64,000 nucleotides of DNA, from the NCBI GenBank assembly GCA_029298735.1, contig JANSLP010000036.1, positions 113,836 to 177,835 of the forward strand, given 5' to 3'. This stretch comes from Ophiostoma sp. CBS 140.51. Its lineage: Eukaryota > Ascomycota > Sordariomycetes > Ophiostomatales > Ophiostomataceae. Both the position numbers and the translations under genes were made by a program. Numbering within the stretch: the stretch's first letter is position 1; each line of letters begins with the position of its first letter. This document shows positions 46,867-60,100 of this stretch, piece by piece. Under the pieces are notes generated by a model. That model made no database searches, was not told the origin of the DNA, and saw only the letters and a program-made list of their open reading frames with translations.

Positions 46867-46953
46867 AAAAGAATATGCGGGATATGTAGATGTTGACATG
46901 AGTGACCAACGGTAATATTAGATTCTGGCTTCTCACAAATCATGTTCATCATC

Positions 46954-46960
46954 TTTTTTT
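46954..46960 (+). terminator. T7 run, possible Pol III terminator of the tRNA-like unit
   Basis: This is the first run of four or more T after the tRNA-like head, 88 bases past its T arm. If the A and B boxes are active the transcript would be about 155 nt. Confidence 0.4.
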
Positions 46961-49900
46961 CAGTAACGGCTCCTCGCCTTATTTTTAATGTTGAGTTTTC
47001 TTTTACCTTTTTTCTCACATCAAATATTTGCCTAGAAGAAAATGCAAAGGGCATATTTCTATTTCTTTTCTTGGAATGGGCGGATGATGATTTAATAGAC
47101 ACACAACAACTACGACATTTGGTACACAATGGGAAGGCGGGAAATAACTAAAGATGCCCGCCATAATATCAGAGCCTCAATCGGGCAGAACATCACTAAA
47201 AATCAACATACAGGCAAATGCATATACACAATTCACTACTTTACGAACTTATCATTCAATAGCATAATGATCATACAGTATCTATATCATTAGATTCTAG
47301 TCCGTGGCTTCCTACAGTTATCTTTTATGAGACATCCATTAGATGTTTATTAGTCTGTGATATTTCTTTTTAATAATATTCTTCTAGTCAAAGTAAATAA
47401 TTCTCATGCCATTTTTAGTGTAATCATCATCTTCAAATTCAAACCATAACTCATCACTTTGGACGTTCTTTTCCGGCTTTTTTTCTTCTTTCTTTCTTTC
47501 TATTATTTAAAGGATATTATTCTCAACGATATACTTACATATCATACATAATACAAGAAATAATAAACGTGCCTCGGCCTGTCCCACAGTTCGGTGACAG
47601 GTGAGTGAGATTCTTGTCGGGCCCCCCCATATATTTGCTTGTGTATTATTATTATGCTGTGCTCTGCCAACTTTGTCATCCGGCAACACCCACCTTACTA
47701 AGTGCAGTTTGTTGAGGATGACGGGTGTATTTCTATTTATGGCAACAGTTGAGCAGTGAGATTTTCCCCTCCAATTCCGCCCACTGCCGCCGTCACCACA
47801 ATTTATGTCTTCTACTGCCATACACCCCTCATCCCTACCAGCCACGAGGGACAGATCCCAGTGAACGATCAAAAAATGGCGGGGGAGAAGAGAAGCGAAA
47901 GGGGGGTGCTCAAATTTACGATATGCAGCGTTTCCGAGGATTCTCACGAAAACTCAAAAACGAAAACGAGAACGATTGGACAATGCACGCACAGCCGCGG
48001 AGAGGAAAGGCCAAAGATAGATGGCCTATTGCCCCGGAGCAAGACAGCCGCGGAACGATAACAAGACATTGAAGAAAGAACATAGAAGCGGTCTAGCATC
48101 GTCTGTTCTCGCCAGGCTGTGTCTGCGTTTTGATCTCGTGATGGTAAGGTAACGATGATGGATGAGGAAGCCGTGCAGATTACAAAGTATGGAATATTCC
48201 GTTGCCCAATATGAGCAAACGAATTCACATGAGCATGCTCTCTCTGCATAGCATGCATACGAGGGTAGCATGAAACATTATGTAACGAAGGTAGCAGCCC
48301 ATCTGAAAATAACCCCCAAGGCACAAAAAAAGGCGGAAAAGAGCACCGCTCTCCGGGATGGCTAGGCAGGCGATGCAACACAAACCGATGAAAGATCAGT
48401 CCCAAAGAGGAAATTGATGAGGTGAGCCTGCGATAAATAAAGTTGAAAAAAACAGGGCAGCACAGCGTAAACGACGAACGCATACGGGATAGACGCAGAT
48501 AAATGATCAATCGACGAAAGCTGTGAACGGGAGCGCGCTTGAGCGGCTATTCAACCTCTACTTTCTCTGTTGTCTGTGCATCTCACCTTCGATTGCTTCT
48601 CGAGTACGCCTTTTGGGATGCTGCAATACGCCTCGTGGATTTGTGTATGACCAGGGTGGTGCTGTGATTGTGGATTCTTTGGGAATCGCCCCGGCAGTCC
48701 GCGGATGCGCGGGAAACGCGAGCACCACATGGGGAAGAAGGAGAAAACAAGGAGAACAGGCGCGACAGACGCCCCCATTCCCCTCGATCAATCGAAAAAG
48801 TTTACGGGCCGTGCAGGGATCTGATCGTACCGGGGCCCCTGTTCTTTGATTTGTTTTTTTTCTTGCTTGAATCCTCGTGTGAAGAAAGACCGAAAAGGCA
48901 ACCAACTGTTCTTTCTAGCAGCGTCTATGTGTTTCCCCAGGTTTGTCAGAGAGAAGCTGGGAAGGACAGAAAACAGAAAACACGAGAACTGTACTACGTT
49001 CTGTTTTGCTGTACAAGGATAGAATCATAACCTTTATTTTTGTAGCCCAGTTTGGCATCGTCAACGTTTATTTTTAATCCTCCCAAGATGCAAGGTCTCA
49101 GTGTGCATGCAGAGCTGCACCATCGTTACCTTTTTGCTATGGAACTTTCTCATGCGGGCACTTCTGTATTGAGATCGAGGCAACTTTGAGTTTATAACGT
49201 CGTAGTACATCTAAGAAAAGATGGAAAGAGCCGCAAATAGATTCTATTGGGGATTGCGCCAAAAAGAAGAGAGAAAAGAGAGACGACAACCCTTTCAGTC
49301 ATCCAGTCCACACCACTTCCGGCAATTCTATTTTGCGCACCACACCCACAACGCCCATCACCTGCCGTGTGAGCAAGAGGGGAAGAGGGAAAAGGGAACA
49401 ATGGCACGTCAACAATTCCTGTGGGAGTCGAAAATGGGTGGGAGTGTGCGTCTTTGCGTGATGTTTGCCCAGGCCAAACTGATCCCAATGATCCTTCGTC
49501 TTTATTTTTTGCGGCAGGCAAGAAGATACAAGATGAAGAGGTAAATCAAATAAAGATATCAGAAATCTCACTGAAGAAACGTCGCACCGCTAAGGCTGTT
49601 CATACGCCAGGCAGCACTGCCCAATGCTGCCTGGGAAATCGGCAAGCTCCAGAAATACAGAACTAAAGGCGAACGGCAAGAGCAACCCACCGCGAGCTGT
49701 TCGACGGGAGCGGGACGGCCGGCACTGTCAACTAGGCTTGTAAGGCCATATGACCTGGAAAATTAGGCAAGAGCAAGAAGGCTGTGAACACACAAGGCAA
49801 TGGCAGCTGCGGGCTTGTACATGTACATTCACGATGCAGGTTGAGAGAAGTATCGTGTCATTGTCAAAAGCATCGCAAGATAGGGACAATTGGTTTTTTT

Positions 49901-52050
49901 ATGTTTGAAATTTTTTTAGCATTGATTGCTCAGTGTCCGCCTGTCCAGCTCCTTCATCTGAATTGCGTCGTACCAATGGACCACTGCTCTGACTGCCAAA
50001 CTGGACTGTTGGGTATCTGATCTCTCTGACGCTCACGAACCAGCCGTGGGACAGAAGAAAGAAAATAAATAATCCCAAAAAATCCTAAAAGCCACCTGAA
50101 CAAGCCAAAGGACGGACAAAATCCAAAGACGGGAGGAACCGAACAAGATAGGACGTTTTATCTGGTTCTAAACTAAAAGTTATATTGATGGGGTTTTGTT
50201 GTATGATTTTTTGTTTCCAGGGCAATTGCCAGAATTGCAGAGGAGATCAAAAAGAAAGACTTGAGGGAGTGGTGAGACGAGATTGGTGACCCCTCCGACC
50301 TTGCGACCCTTTTTTTTTCGTTGCGTTCGTTCGTTGACCCGTTTTTCGTTTTTCCCGTTTTCTCATAACCAAGGGCGTAAGCCGGCGTCATAAAATAAAA
50401 TGAGTGAGAGACACTGCCATCGTCGTAGTCGGAAATAAAAGAGAATGACCTGCAGAACAAAAATGAGTGGAGTGGTAAGAGAATTGCAAAGAGAGAAAGC
50501 GAGCGAGTCGGCCAGCGGCTTTCCCTTCCCTCTCCGATTTCTCCCAAGATCCCCTAGTTCTTGTGCCGTCCAGCATTTTCCTTTTCCCTGGCGAAAGTGT
50601 TGTCGTTTCGTGATCCGTATTGTCGTGAGAAAAAATGAAAAGAAGAAAAAAGAGGTGAAAAAAGAAAAGGAGGAAAGGGCCGTCCAAGCCATAAAAAAAT
50701 GCAAAAGGGAAAAGCGAGAGACAGCTGCTTCCAGAGCAGCACATTATGAGTACAATAGGCCAAAAAAAGCAAATCGCAAAGCAAAACCGGATAACAAGAT
50801 GCTGAAAAACAGAAAGGCCAGACCCAGCCAAAATCGCTCCCAAAATGCCCATCAAGTGTAAAAGGAAAAACAGATCAGAGATAGAAAGAGAAGGAAAGAC
50901 AAATGATAAAACTCCAAGGAAAAAGACAAACCCAAGGTATCCCAAAAGTACCGTACTTTTCGATCCGTAATCCATATCCAGTTGACAAAAATGACAACAA
51001 CAAAAAACGCCTGGTATGAAACCTCTTTCCTCTAATGCCACAGAATAGACAAAAAGAAAAAAGAAAACTAGTTGAAACAAGGCCTATCCAGGGCAAACAG
51101 ACTCGTAGAGCCTGGCAGTGGAAATAGGAAAGTTGAGCCCGTCAGTAGGAGAAAGGAAGGAAAATGCCCGCTGGGCCGGTGGAAAAGAATGTCGAGAGAA
51201 AATGGGCACACCGAGTCTGGTTGGTAGAGCACCGGTAGCCGTCTCGCGAGAAATGAAGAGAAAAAGAAATAAGAAAACCCGGGGGAAGTGGGAGGAAGTT
51301 ATTAGCCATCCTGCCACACCCCTATGCAAGTCCCAAAAACAGCTGCGTGCGCTATGTCCTTTGCCGATGCGATGCTATGCTCCCAAAAATGATGAAAGAA
51401 GAAGATGTGAAAAAAGAGAAAAGGAAACACTAAAAGGAGAATAATGCAAAAAAGGGAAATATGAAAGAAGAACAAGGGAAAGAGAGCTGCCAAGAAGTGT
51501 CCAAGAAATGTCGGAGGACCAGAGGAAAGTAACCGTGCTGCTGGATACAGGGAGTATTGTCGGCTCTTTCTCGTATCGTCCCAAGAAGAGTAGTGAGTGC
51601 GGTCTCTTCTCGGGTCTGTCTTCGTCGTGTCTTCGGCAATGGTTAGTTGGTGTGTTGTTCGTGCTGTGCTGCCAAGCGGGTAATGGCCGTCGTGTGTTGT
51701 CGACGAGATGCCGGGGTGGTGGGAATATAAAGAAGAAAAATAAGAAGGGGGAGAGAGTAGGGACATCGAGGAGTGGGAGGAGCGTGAGCCGAGAGAAGCA
51801 AGCCGGGTTGTCGAGATTGTTGTTTTCTCATTTGATCCGGGAAGGTCCTGCTGGGCTAAGGAGGAGCGGAGCTTGACTTGAGACGGTCATGGCCAACAAA
51901 GAGATAGGAAAGCTGGGACGGCGAACGCACACTGGCAAGCGGCCTCATCCGGAAGGAATAAAGGTACCGCACCCAGGCCCAAAATTCGAATATCTCAAAG
52001 GGCGACAACATTGTCCATGAACGACACCCCATTACCGAAGACAGGACACT
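46961..52050. other. 5 kb gene-poor region
   Basis: 46961-47560 is AT-rich. From 50.3 to 51.9 kb the plus strand is purine-rich, the same bias as beyond the small gene at 52.05-52.29 kb. The long minus-strand frame at 50388-51080 is rich in Phe and Leu because of this bias and matches no family I recognise. No gene is supported. Confidence 0.5.
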
Positions 52051-52293
52051 TCAGCGGCGCTTGCTGCTCTTGTGAGACTGGCTGCTGTAGTAGCCCGAGT
52101 CCGAGTAGGTATAGGCATCGGAGCTGTAGGCTCCTTGTGGCGGCTCCGAGTGGTCGACACATGTGTAGCCCACCGGGATTGTCCGCTCCTGGACCTTGTG
52201 ACCGGACTGGCTGTATGCGGCACAACGATCAACGGCGTGCTTGTAGTAGACACAACCGCACACCGAGAAACGTTCCACGAGACGATAACACAT
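52051..52293 (-). CDS. Small Cys/His-rich conserved-looking protein, 80 residues
   Basis: The ATG at 52293-52291 sits in a good context (GCCAAGATGT) after a CA- and CT-rich leader typical of fungal mRNAs. The in-frame codons upstream offer only a TTG. The product begins MCYRLVERFSVCGCVYY. Its Cys and His residues are spaced C2-x9-C12-x-C14-x4-H19-x4-C24-x7-H32-x12-C45-x2-H48, a pattern suggesting a small zinc-binding or disulphide fold. The C-terminal third is Tyr/Ser-rich and ends in a basic KSSKRR. There is no signal peptide or membrane segment. I do not recognise a named family, although similar short proteins starting MCY or MCF with spaced cysteines are, as I recall, common hypothetical proteins in Sordariomycetes. 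It is the only frame with this character in about 16 kb. Function unknown. Confidence 0.68.
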   Translation of the reverse strand: MCYRLVERFSVCGCVYYKHAVDRCAAYSQSGHKVQERTIPVGYTCVDHSEPPQGAYSSDAYTYSDSGYYSSQSHKSSKRR

Positions 52294-52329
52294 CTTGGCG
52301 ATGTTGATCAAAGACTGTTGACTCTTTGT

Positions 52330-52608
52330 TTATAATCTAGGCTGAAGAGATAATATAAGAAAGAGTTGGCGAAGTCGTGATGATGGACGATGACACAGGC
52401 GAAGACAAAAGGCGAAGACAGAAGATGGTGTGTTGTGGTATGAGTTGTATGAGTAGTTGTTGTTGATGATGAAGACTGTAGATTTGGATGGAGCTTCTTG
52501 TGTTGTTTGATACTGCTCTTCGTATGTTGGTAGTTGCTCTGTTGCTTCTTGTTGATGATGAGATATGGGAAACAAGGGGAGGCAATCAAAATAAAATGGG
52601 GAAGGCAA
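52330..52608 (-). promoter_or_regulatory. Possible upstream reading frame in the leader of the small Cys/His-rich gene
   Basis: This is a 92-codon minus-strand frame ending 36 bases before the small gene's ATG. It is Gln/Ser/Asn-rich because the leader is made of CAA, CAT and TC units. It would precede the main start on any transcript beginning upstream of 52608. Translation is unproven. Confidence 0.25.
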
Positions 52609-53275
52609 GAATATAAATACAACAACGATGAGTTGAAGAGATGTGAAGATGAATAAAACAAAATAGAAGAATAATAGAGAAAAGAAAAGAAAAAGAGTAT
52701 ATCAAACAGGCAGGCTGGTGAGATCACTGCGTGTAAGAACTTCGTGTGGAAATACCAAACAGGGGCAAAGTGGTAGGCCAAAGATGAGAGCACGAAGACA
52801 AAAAAAGAATAAAAAGAATAAAATATAGAAACAGAAATCCCAAATAGGCGAACTGAGGTGGCTCAGTTCTGAGGCACTGGCCGGGGTGGGAGGACCGTGG
52901 GAAGAGGGAACGGGGAGCGATGGAAGCACAAAAGGGCAAGAAGACAGGAGGACAAGCGGACAAGAGGAAAATGACAAGGCAGGGACGTCGAGACAAGGCC
53001 AGAAATAAAAGGATAAAAGGGAATAAAAGAGGAATAAAACAGGAGAAACAACAAGACGAACGAAGGCAACAATCCTATGACTGTTTCGTGAAAATGCAAA
53101 TGAACAAATGAAAGGTGGTGAAGAGGAAAAGAAGGATGAAGAGACTCATAGCGTGCACAGCTGGGGAGGGGGTGAGGGAAGGTCTCGTAGCCTTATACTC
53201 CTTGGTAGCCTGGTCAGAAAGGCTCGTCATGAGAACGGAGCCCATGTCAACGGTTGAAGAATAGACCAAAAGAGA

Positions 53276-53296
53276 AGAGAGAGAGAGAGAGAGAGA
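53276..53296 (+). repeat. (GA)n microsatellite
   Basis: GA dinucleotide run of about 20 bases in the purine-rich region upstream of the small minus-strand gene. Confidence 0.8.
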
Positions 53297-54154
53297 AAAG
53301 ATAGGGACGTCCTCGTTCAGGTAATGCACCCGGTGACAAAGGCGTATTACTTGGCGTGGAAGCTGCTGCAGCTTTAGTGGACTAAGGACATGCAGGTGCC
53401 AGAAGCAAAAGTGGGCGCAGGAACAGGCACTGGGAGAGAAAGGACGACAAAAACGAAAGCGAGTGACGATACATGGGCCAAAAACGATGCAAACGACGAA
53501 AGAGGAACGGGAGAGGGTGTCGAGGTCAGTTTGCGTTCCTGGGCTTGTTGCTTGCTTGGGTAGGCAAGGGCGCAGTCGGCGCAGAAGGGGGGAGGGGCGT
53601 GGGTGGAAAATGTGTGCAAGTATTACTATGTTTGTTCAAGTATTTGGAGAATGGAAAATATTGAAGGTGTGGATGCGGCGGGTGGGCGTGTGCATAAGTG
53701 TGTGGGTTTAGCGGCAGATGTGAGTCGTGGTGGTGAGAAACGAGATGCAGAGGAGCGAAAATAGGTCAACGAGGCTCACCAGGGAGAGAGGTATTGGAGA
53801 ATGTTGGGAGTTGTATGCAGCCCTGTCGCAAAAGGAAAGATAGATGTTGAGCCGAGGGAAGGCCAGGAAGATGTCAATGTTTTGGGGAAGAAGCTATTTC
53901 TCCAAAGAGAATCTCAGCAAAAAGAAAATCGTGAGGTGAAAACAAAAGACAGTCGCAGTAAGGTGGCCTGGAGCGCAAATACAGCGCTTGACCACTAAAC
54001 ATCTGCAAATACACCACACGAGAGAGTGAGAGTTGCGACGCAGCAGGGTTGTGCGGCCAGGCCAGGCCTGGGGGACCGTAGGATCGCGGTAATACACCAC
54101 CCACTGGTGGACGGCGACATGGTGTGAACTCACACACTGTTCTGCCCTACGGCC

Positions 54155-54190
54155 TGCATTTGCATTTGCATTTGCATTTGCATCTGCATC
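54155..54190 (+). repeat. (TGCATT)4(TGCATC)2 hexamer repeat
   Basis: Four perfect TGCATT units are followed by two TGCATC units. A minus-strand frame reads it as alternating Asn-Ala and Asp-Ala, but no gene supports that frame. Confidence 0.85.
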
Positions 54191-57100
54191 TGCGTGTGCG
54201 TCCGCCCGGTGCATCTGCGTCAGAATCCGGCGGCCAGTGTTTCTGCGACCGCGGCCCTTCTGCAAGATCCCGTCAGAATGGGAATGAATGAATGCAGATG
54301 CGCTGCACGGCGACACACAGGGACTTTGTTGTGTGTTTGTGTCCGTGTCTTTGTCCTTTGCAGTCCTGCGTGTGTGCTTTGTGTCCTATGTCGTAGGGCA
54401 GAGAGTGCGCTACAGGCCGCGGCTTGCTTGTGCTTCTGCTGTCACAGACATTCAGTCGCAAGTTGTCATCTTCTTTTCTGAATCTCACGCACTCTTCTCC
54501 CTCTTTGCAACAGCCGCACCGCCAGGAAGGAAAGGAACAAAAGCACATCATGGCCAGGAATGCCTGCAAGCCACGAGAGGGACCACAAGAGACCACGAGA
54601 GACCATGGAGAAACCACGAGCAGGACTAGGACTAGGCGGATGTGCAAAGCCCACTTGCACCACACTTGCTCCAGTTGGTCGCAAGGCACATGGTGGAGAG
54701 CTTTCGGCCGCGCCGTCCACCGTTGTGGCATCGCTCGTAAACAAGTCCGCAGCTGCTATTCGAGGAAACGGATCGACTCTCTGCCGGAGCTGCTCCACTG
54801 CCTAAAATGGAGCCCGTAACGGAAATGGTGTTGGGAAGCAAAACGACGTATTGTGCTTACGGCTTTTTGCCGTCCTGATTGTAGTTGTTCTGGCACTGGA
54901 TTTGTGGCTTTGCCATTGCTTTTTGGCGCATCGGCATCTAGGTGGGTGACGATTCTAACCACGACCATCGAGCAAAGCAGCCAGGCCCTCCTCCGTCTGA
55001 TGGTGTGGTTGTGTGGTTGTGTGGTGGTTGGAAGGTGCAGTGCTGGGTCGCAGCGAGGAAATGGACCAACGCCATGGTGAAGCTCTCAATCTGCCATTCT
55101 GCCATTGTTCCCCACGGCCGCCAGCCCTCGCATCTCGTTCCATACCAGCCCACCGCCTGCCTGGGGAGCAGCAGGCAAAGCCGAGAGGTGGTTGGGCGGG
55201 CAGTCGTTCTGGTGGGATTGTTGCCTGGTTTGCCCGGACTTGCCCTGTGGAAAATCAGCAACCCCTGCCTGTCCTGCTGCCCTGATTCCCTCTGTAAAGG
55301 TAATAATATGCAAGTAAGACTGGCCTACGGGACTCTGGGATGATGACGGGCGAGACACCCAGGACACTGAACAAAGGTACAGTAATAGACCCGGTAGGGC
55401 ATGGATTGGTGGATTGGATTGCCGCCCGCCGAGGAAGATCGAAAATAGCAGGCTGGTCTTCCGTCGGATACCTTTCTTTTTTCGTCCTTTTCCATACTCA
55501 GAACTGCACGATGCTGCCAAAAGAGTGCCGCCGTCCGCAGCGGTTTTCTTGCTATCCACCCCTGTTGCTGTTTCGGTGCTAGTGCGTAGTGGGCTGTGGC
55601 TTGGTGGTTGTATCATCTTACCCTATCAATACCCAAGAACACGCTGTGCTTCGTATATGTCCGTTTTTCCTCAGTAATGCTCATACTGCGAACCATGCGC
55701 TGTGTGCTCGGTAGTCCTCGCACGAATTCAAGCGAACAGCTGTGTTCTCCCCGAACAGGATCGTGGATGAGGTTGAGCGTCTGTTGTCGGCACTAGGACA
55801 CCTCGGCCGGCCTGTGACAAAACTGCACAATAGAAAAATTGGTGGAGGCTGGCTCTCCTGGCATTGGCTTGCACATTGCCAATTTGGGCCTTGTGGGAGC
55901 CTTGGGTTGCTCCAGCCCTGTGGCCTGCATTTGCCATGCATTTCTTTTTTCTTTTCTGTTTCTCTTTTCTTTTTGCTGGCATTTGCCGTCGTGGAGTGTT
56001 CGTTGCATCCCAACAATCGCCGTGCAGCAGCTTAGAACCAATCTGGTCTGGCCAATTCAAAAGAACCAGCTGAGGCTGGAGTTGGTACTCAAAAAAGATG
56101 TTGAAGTCATCTCATCTTCAACAGCCCTGAGAAGGCCTCCGTCTCGAAGCGCCGGCCTCTTTCCCAAAGAATCAAAGCTGGACTGGGTGCTGAGAAGTGC
56201 CATGCCATCGTGTGACGATTTTCTCTTCCCGATGCTTCTGTAATCTGACATTTGCGCATGTTGTGGGTTGCATCTTGGTTTCCATGCCTCTCTAGCTCAC
56301 TCACCGTGCCGTGATGTGCCTCTCGTACAGATCAGACAGGGCAGGGATGTCTTTTTGCATCGTTTCGGACCCCACCCGGAGTGGCAAATATTCAAGGGGA
56401 AAGGCGATGAAAGGTGAGGAAGTTGTACAAGTCGAAAGTCGAGAGAGAAAGACAGAGAAGCAGACCAAACAGATACGGGGCTCCCCTGGCTGTTTCATTT
56501 GATTGACCCTTCTTGTGACGCCATGATAGACGATAGCCGCGCCCATCAAATGTGTTCCTGGCGCCACAGATCCCACAGCGATCGGTACACCGAGAGGAGT
56601 TGCTCGTAAAGAGAGACGGGGAGAGAGGCAGATCCCAAATCCCAAATTTGGCCTCAATGGGAAACGGTCCGTCTAGGCTGTGGCTGGGGGGCCGGCCATG
56701 CCTGCAATGACGACCTTGCCATGTCTTGTACGATCGAGAAAAAGGTCCTTGGCCTGGGTGGTGTCCTTTTCGGAAGCCGTGATTTCCGTGCAACCCCGAT
56801 GTCAGCCCTAAGAAGCGACTGTTTGTACACTGCCCTTTGCACCTCTGTATCGGAGAACCATCACATCGTCCTTTTTTCTGCTTTCTTTTTCGTCGATTCT
56901 TGCAGGCCAAAGGCGTGTGCTTTTGCGGGTGAAAATGCGTGAGACGGCCCCAAGAAAGAGGGCCCTGAAAAGACCACGGACCTGGCGGATAGACCACGCC
57001 AAGAGCAGTGTAAGAGTCGGCCGCTCATTCGCTGCGGATAGCGTGGTGGTGGTGTTTTGGCTGACCTTGAGGCTGAGGGCTGCCGTTTTTAGCTTGGTGG

Positions 57101-60100
57101 CGAAAAGCGTCAAGCGGATGGAGATGGATGGTGGTCAGGGTCAAGGGGAGAGAAGCAAGAAGAGTGTCGGAGAAGAGAAATGGATAATGTAGGTGACGGA
57201 GTTGGGAAGTTTGGGAGTTTGTTGTTCAGCCCCTGAGGCCCTCTTTCCTCTTTCCCCATTTCCGTCGACTGCTCCTTCCTCACTCGATGCTCTGTTTGGT
57301 TGTTTGTTTTGTTTGTGCCAGAAGGTGCAAACATTAGCGCACCAGCTACTTTTTGCGGCTAGATGACGAATGCGAACACCATGCTGTGCATTGTTCGGCC
57401 CCTGGGAGGGAAGGTACGCCCCGTCCATAGCGCATCGTAGCTTCTGTTTTAGCGCAGAAGCCAGCCCTAACAAAAGGGGCAGGAACTACAGAGAATGGGA
57501 AATCGTGATCGCTTGTCGTGAGAGCATGGAAACGAGTCGGGAGATTCCAGGCTCTCAGTCAGAATATGGCATAGAGCATGGTGCATCAAAATCTCACCGG
57601 TATTGGCCGATATCTGTAAGTGCAACATAATTCCACGGCCCTTGGACTTGTTTACAGTTGCAAGCACTTGCCCAGTTGTCAACAGAGCAGTATTCCATTT
57701 AGAGAAGGAGAGATCGATCTTCAACCAACAAAAAGGGAAGAACGATGGGAGCAGTTGCTCGTGGTCCGGCCCACAAGAGGAATGAGAAGACCAACAAGCG
57801 CCCCGTACTCCGTTGAGCAACAGCCCTTCAACGGTCGCAGGTTCCTCCCATCGCCCTACACCCCCTTACACAGACCACAGTGTTCTGGCCAGGCCGGGCC
57901 CCTGCTGACCTTCAGTGCTCCCTGGCCCCTTCCCCCATTCTGCCAGGTTTGTTTCGTGCATATCGTCATTTGTTTCTATTCTTAACCGCAGTCAACCTAC
58001 AAGTGGGCTTTGTCTCTAAGCAGTGACTCCTGTTTTGAGACATCCATCTACTTACCCGACATTGATCGTGCGAACTTGCCTTCCCATCTCTGTCTTGCCG
58101 TCGCATCGCGCCTTCTGTGCGAGAAACTGCCTTTGTTGTTTTGCCGCAATGTCTTGTATTCTTTTTGGGACTTCGGAGGTCAACTCTTTTTGGCCTCTTT
58201 TCAACCTATTCCCAATATCTTCAAATCCTTCCAAACGTCCAACCCCATACGCAGACCGACCGCATGTCTCAGATGGCCACCAAATGGCAAACTGGACCTG
58301 GGCCAGGGTCTATTTGTCTTACACGGCGCTCACGGCAAGTGGGAACTTTCAAAAAAGATGGTGGGCAGAGCGATGCCAGCCTTTTCTTTCACTGTCGTCT
58401 TTTTATGAGTGGAGGACGACAAAATTCAGACGATCCTCTCGCTGCGACCACAACCCTGGGGATGGAGATTCCACCCACTCGAGCCCACTGCCTTCACCCA
58501 CACATCTCCTCCAGTCTACCTCTACCACCGGTACCGGTACACAGAGCAAGGCCACCATGAGTCCTCTGTGCTCGTGACTGGCCGTGGCGCACAAGGCGTT
58601 TCCAAGCACAATGTCGGTACAATGTCTGCGCCAGGCACCGAGGACGCAGCGGGCAGGAATCGTGTGTCGCATGACCGGACAACAGTTGCAAATGACACAT
58701 TTCTGTGGTCGCCTTCTAGAAGGCTTAAGACATCAGCCCACCAAGACAAGCGAAAGACAAGGAATATTTACGATACAAGGAGGCAGAAAATGCAGGAAAA
58801 AAAATACAAGACAAAGTTATGACATCAGAAAATTCATCAACAACACAAGGCACAGGGATAGGAACAAAAGCTCTGCCTCATCCCGCCCTCAGCCTTGCTC
58901 TGTCCCAACCGAAAACACGCCGATGCAAACAAGAGACGTCAGACGGAGAGGACGATGGGTGGACAGATGGGAACGAGGATGACTACAGCAGGACAGCCAG
59001 GCTCGGCGTATTCCAGGGGACCCGGCAGCATCCGATGACAGTGCTTTTCGATCTCTGTCCGTCCAGGGCACAGACTGCTGTAATCGACAGTCCGTGTCCA
59101 TTTTGTCCAGTTTTGACATGCCAGCCCTGCTCAGCCTCACAGTGTGACTGAAAAACACATCGACCAATGGGCGGTGAGTTGCTACACGCAAAAAGAAGGC
59201 ATGCAGAGAAATGCATAGCATCGAAACCGAGGCACTTGCCAAACACTGGGACGGTATGTGCTGCAGATGTTTCATTTGTCTGTCTCCCACTCTATTCTTT
59301 TTACATATTTGTCGTGTTCGGCAATATTTCGCTTCTACTTTTCAAGATTCGATATGCTGACTTTGCTGACTCTACAAGGCGCATCATATTGGCAGTGATC
59401 AACCCAAACACGAAGAACAAAGTTGAGGAACAGGAATAAGCGGCATCTCCACGCTCTAACTTCACACCCCATCTTTGTGTGCCGACGATCGACCTTCTCT
59501 GTTCTCGGTCAAGTTTGCACTCATCCCACATTCACGCTACAAATCATGGAACATCCACTGCTGCTGCTTTTCAGGCATATCATCCCAAACTGACCAACAG
59601 ACAGCACTTTCGAAATTCGATCATAAACGCCGTCTGGTTATTGGGTACTGGACAAACTGCTGCCTGGATGCTGCATCTGTGCCTGCAGCCGTGCCTGCAT
59701 ACGCTCCTTGGCCGAAAACCAAGGCTCCAGTGCAGAAATGCAAACAACTTCTCTATTTGCTCGTCAACGTCTTGCAGCAAACCCACGGTGCTCTCAGTGC
59801 CCGGTGCCTTTCCCTAGTTTGGCGATCAACAGGCTAGTCCAAAGTCCAGACGAAAGTCCGCCCTCTGACTTACATGTCACGATGTTTTATGAGTACGGGG
59901 CACTTGCATCCGGATACCAGCCAACCATATAACGAACATGCTCAACATTCACATCGTCGACATGCAGGTCCTTAAAGTGTGTGTACACGTCGCAGATGTA
60001 CCTGGCATCATTGCACCCCATCGATGCAGCTCTGTTTCCTGTTTTTGCTGCATGTCTCGGTCGGCACCATGGACTATGTTCCGTTATGTTTTCCCTCTGC

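Noticed and set aside
50388..51080. 230-codon minus-strand frame, hydrophobic, looks like a membrane protein
   Set aside because: Its Phe/Leu/Ser richness follows directly from the pyrimidine-rich strand. It has no conserved motif, and neighbouring frames in the same region are equally Phe-rich.
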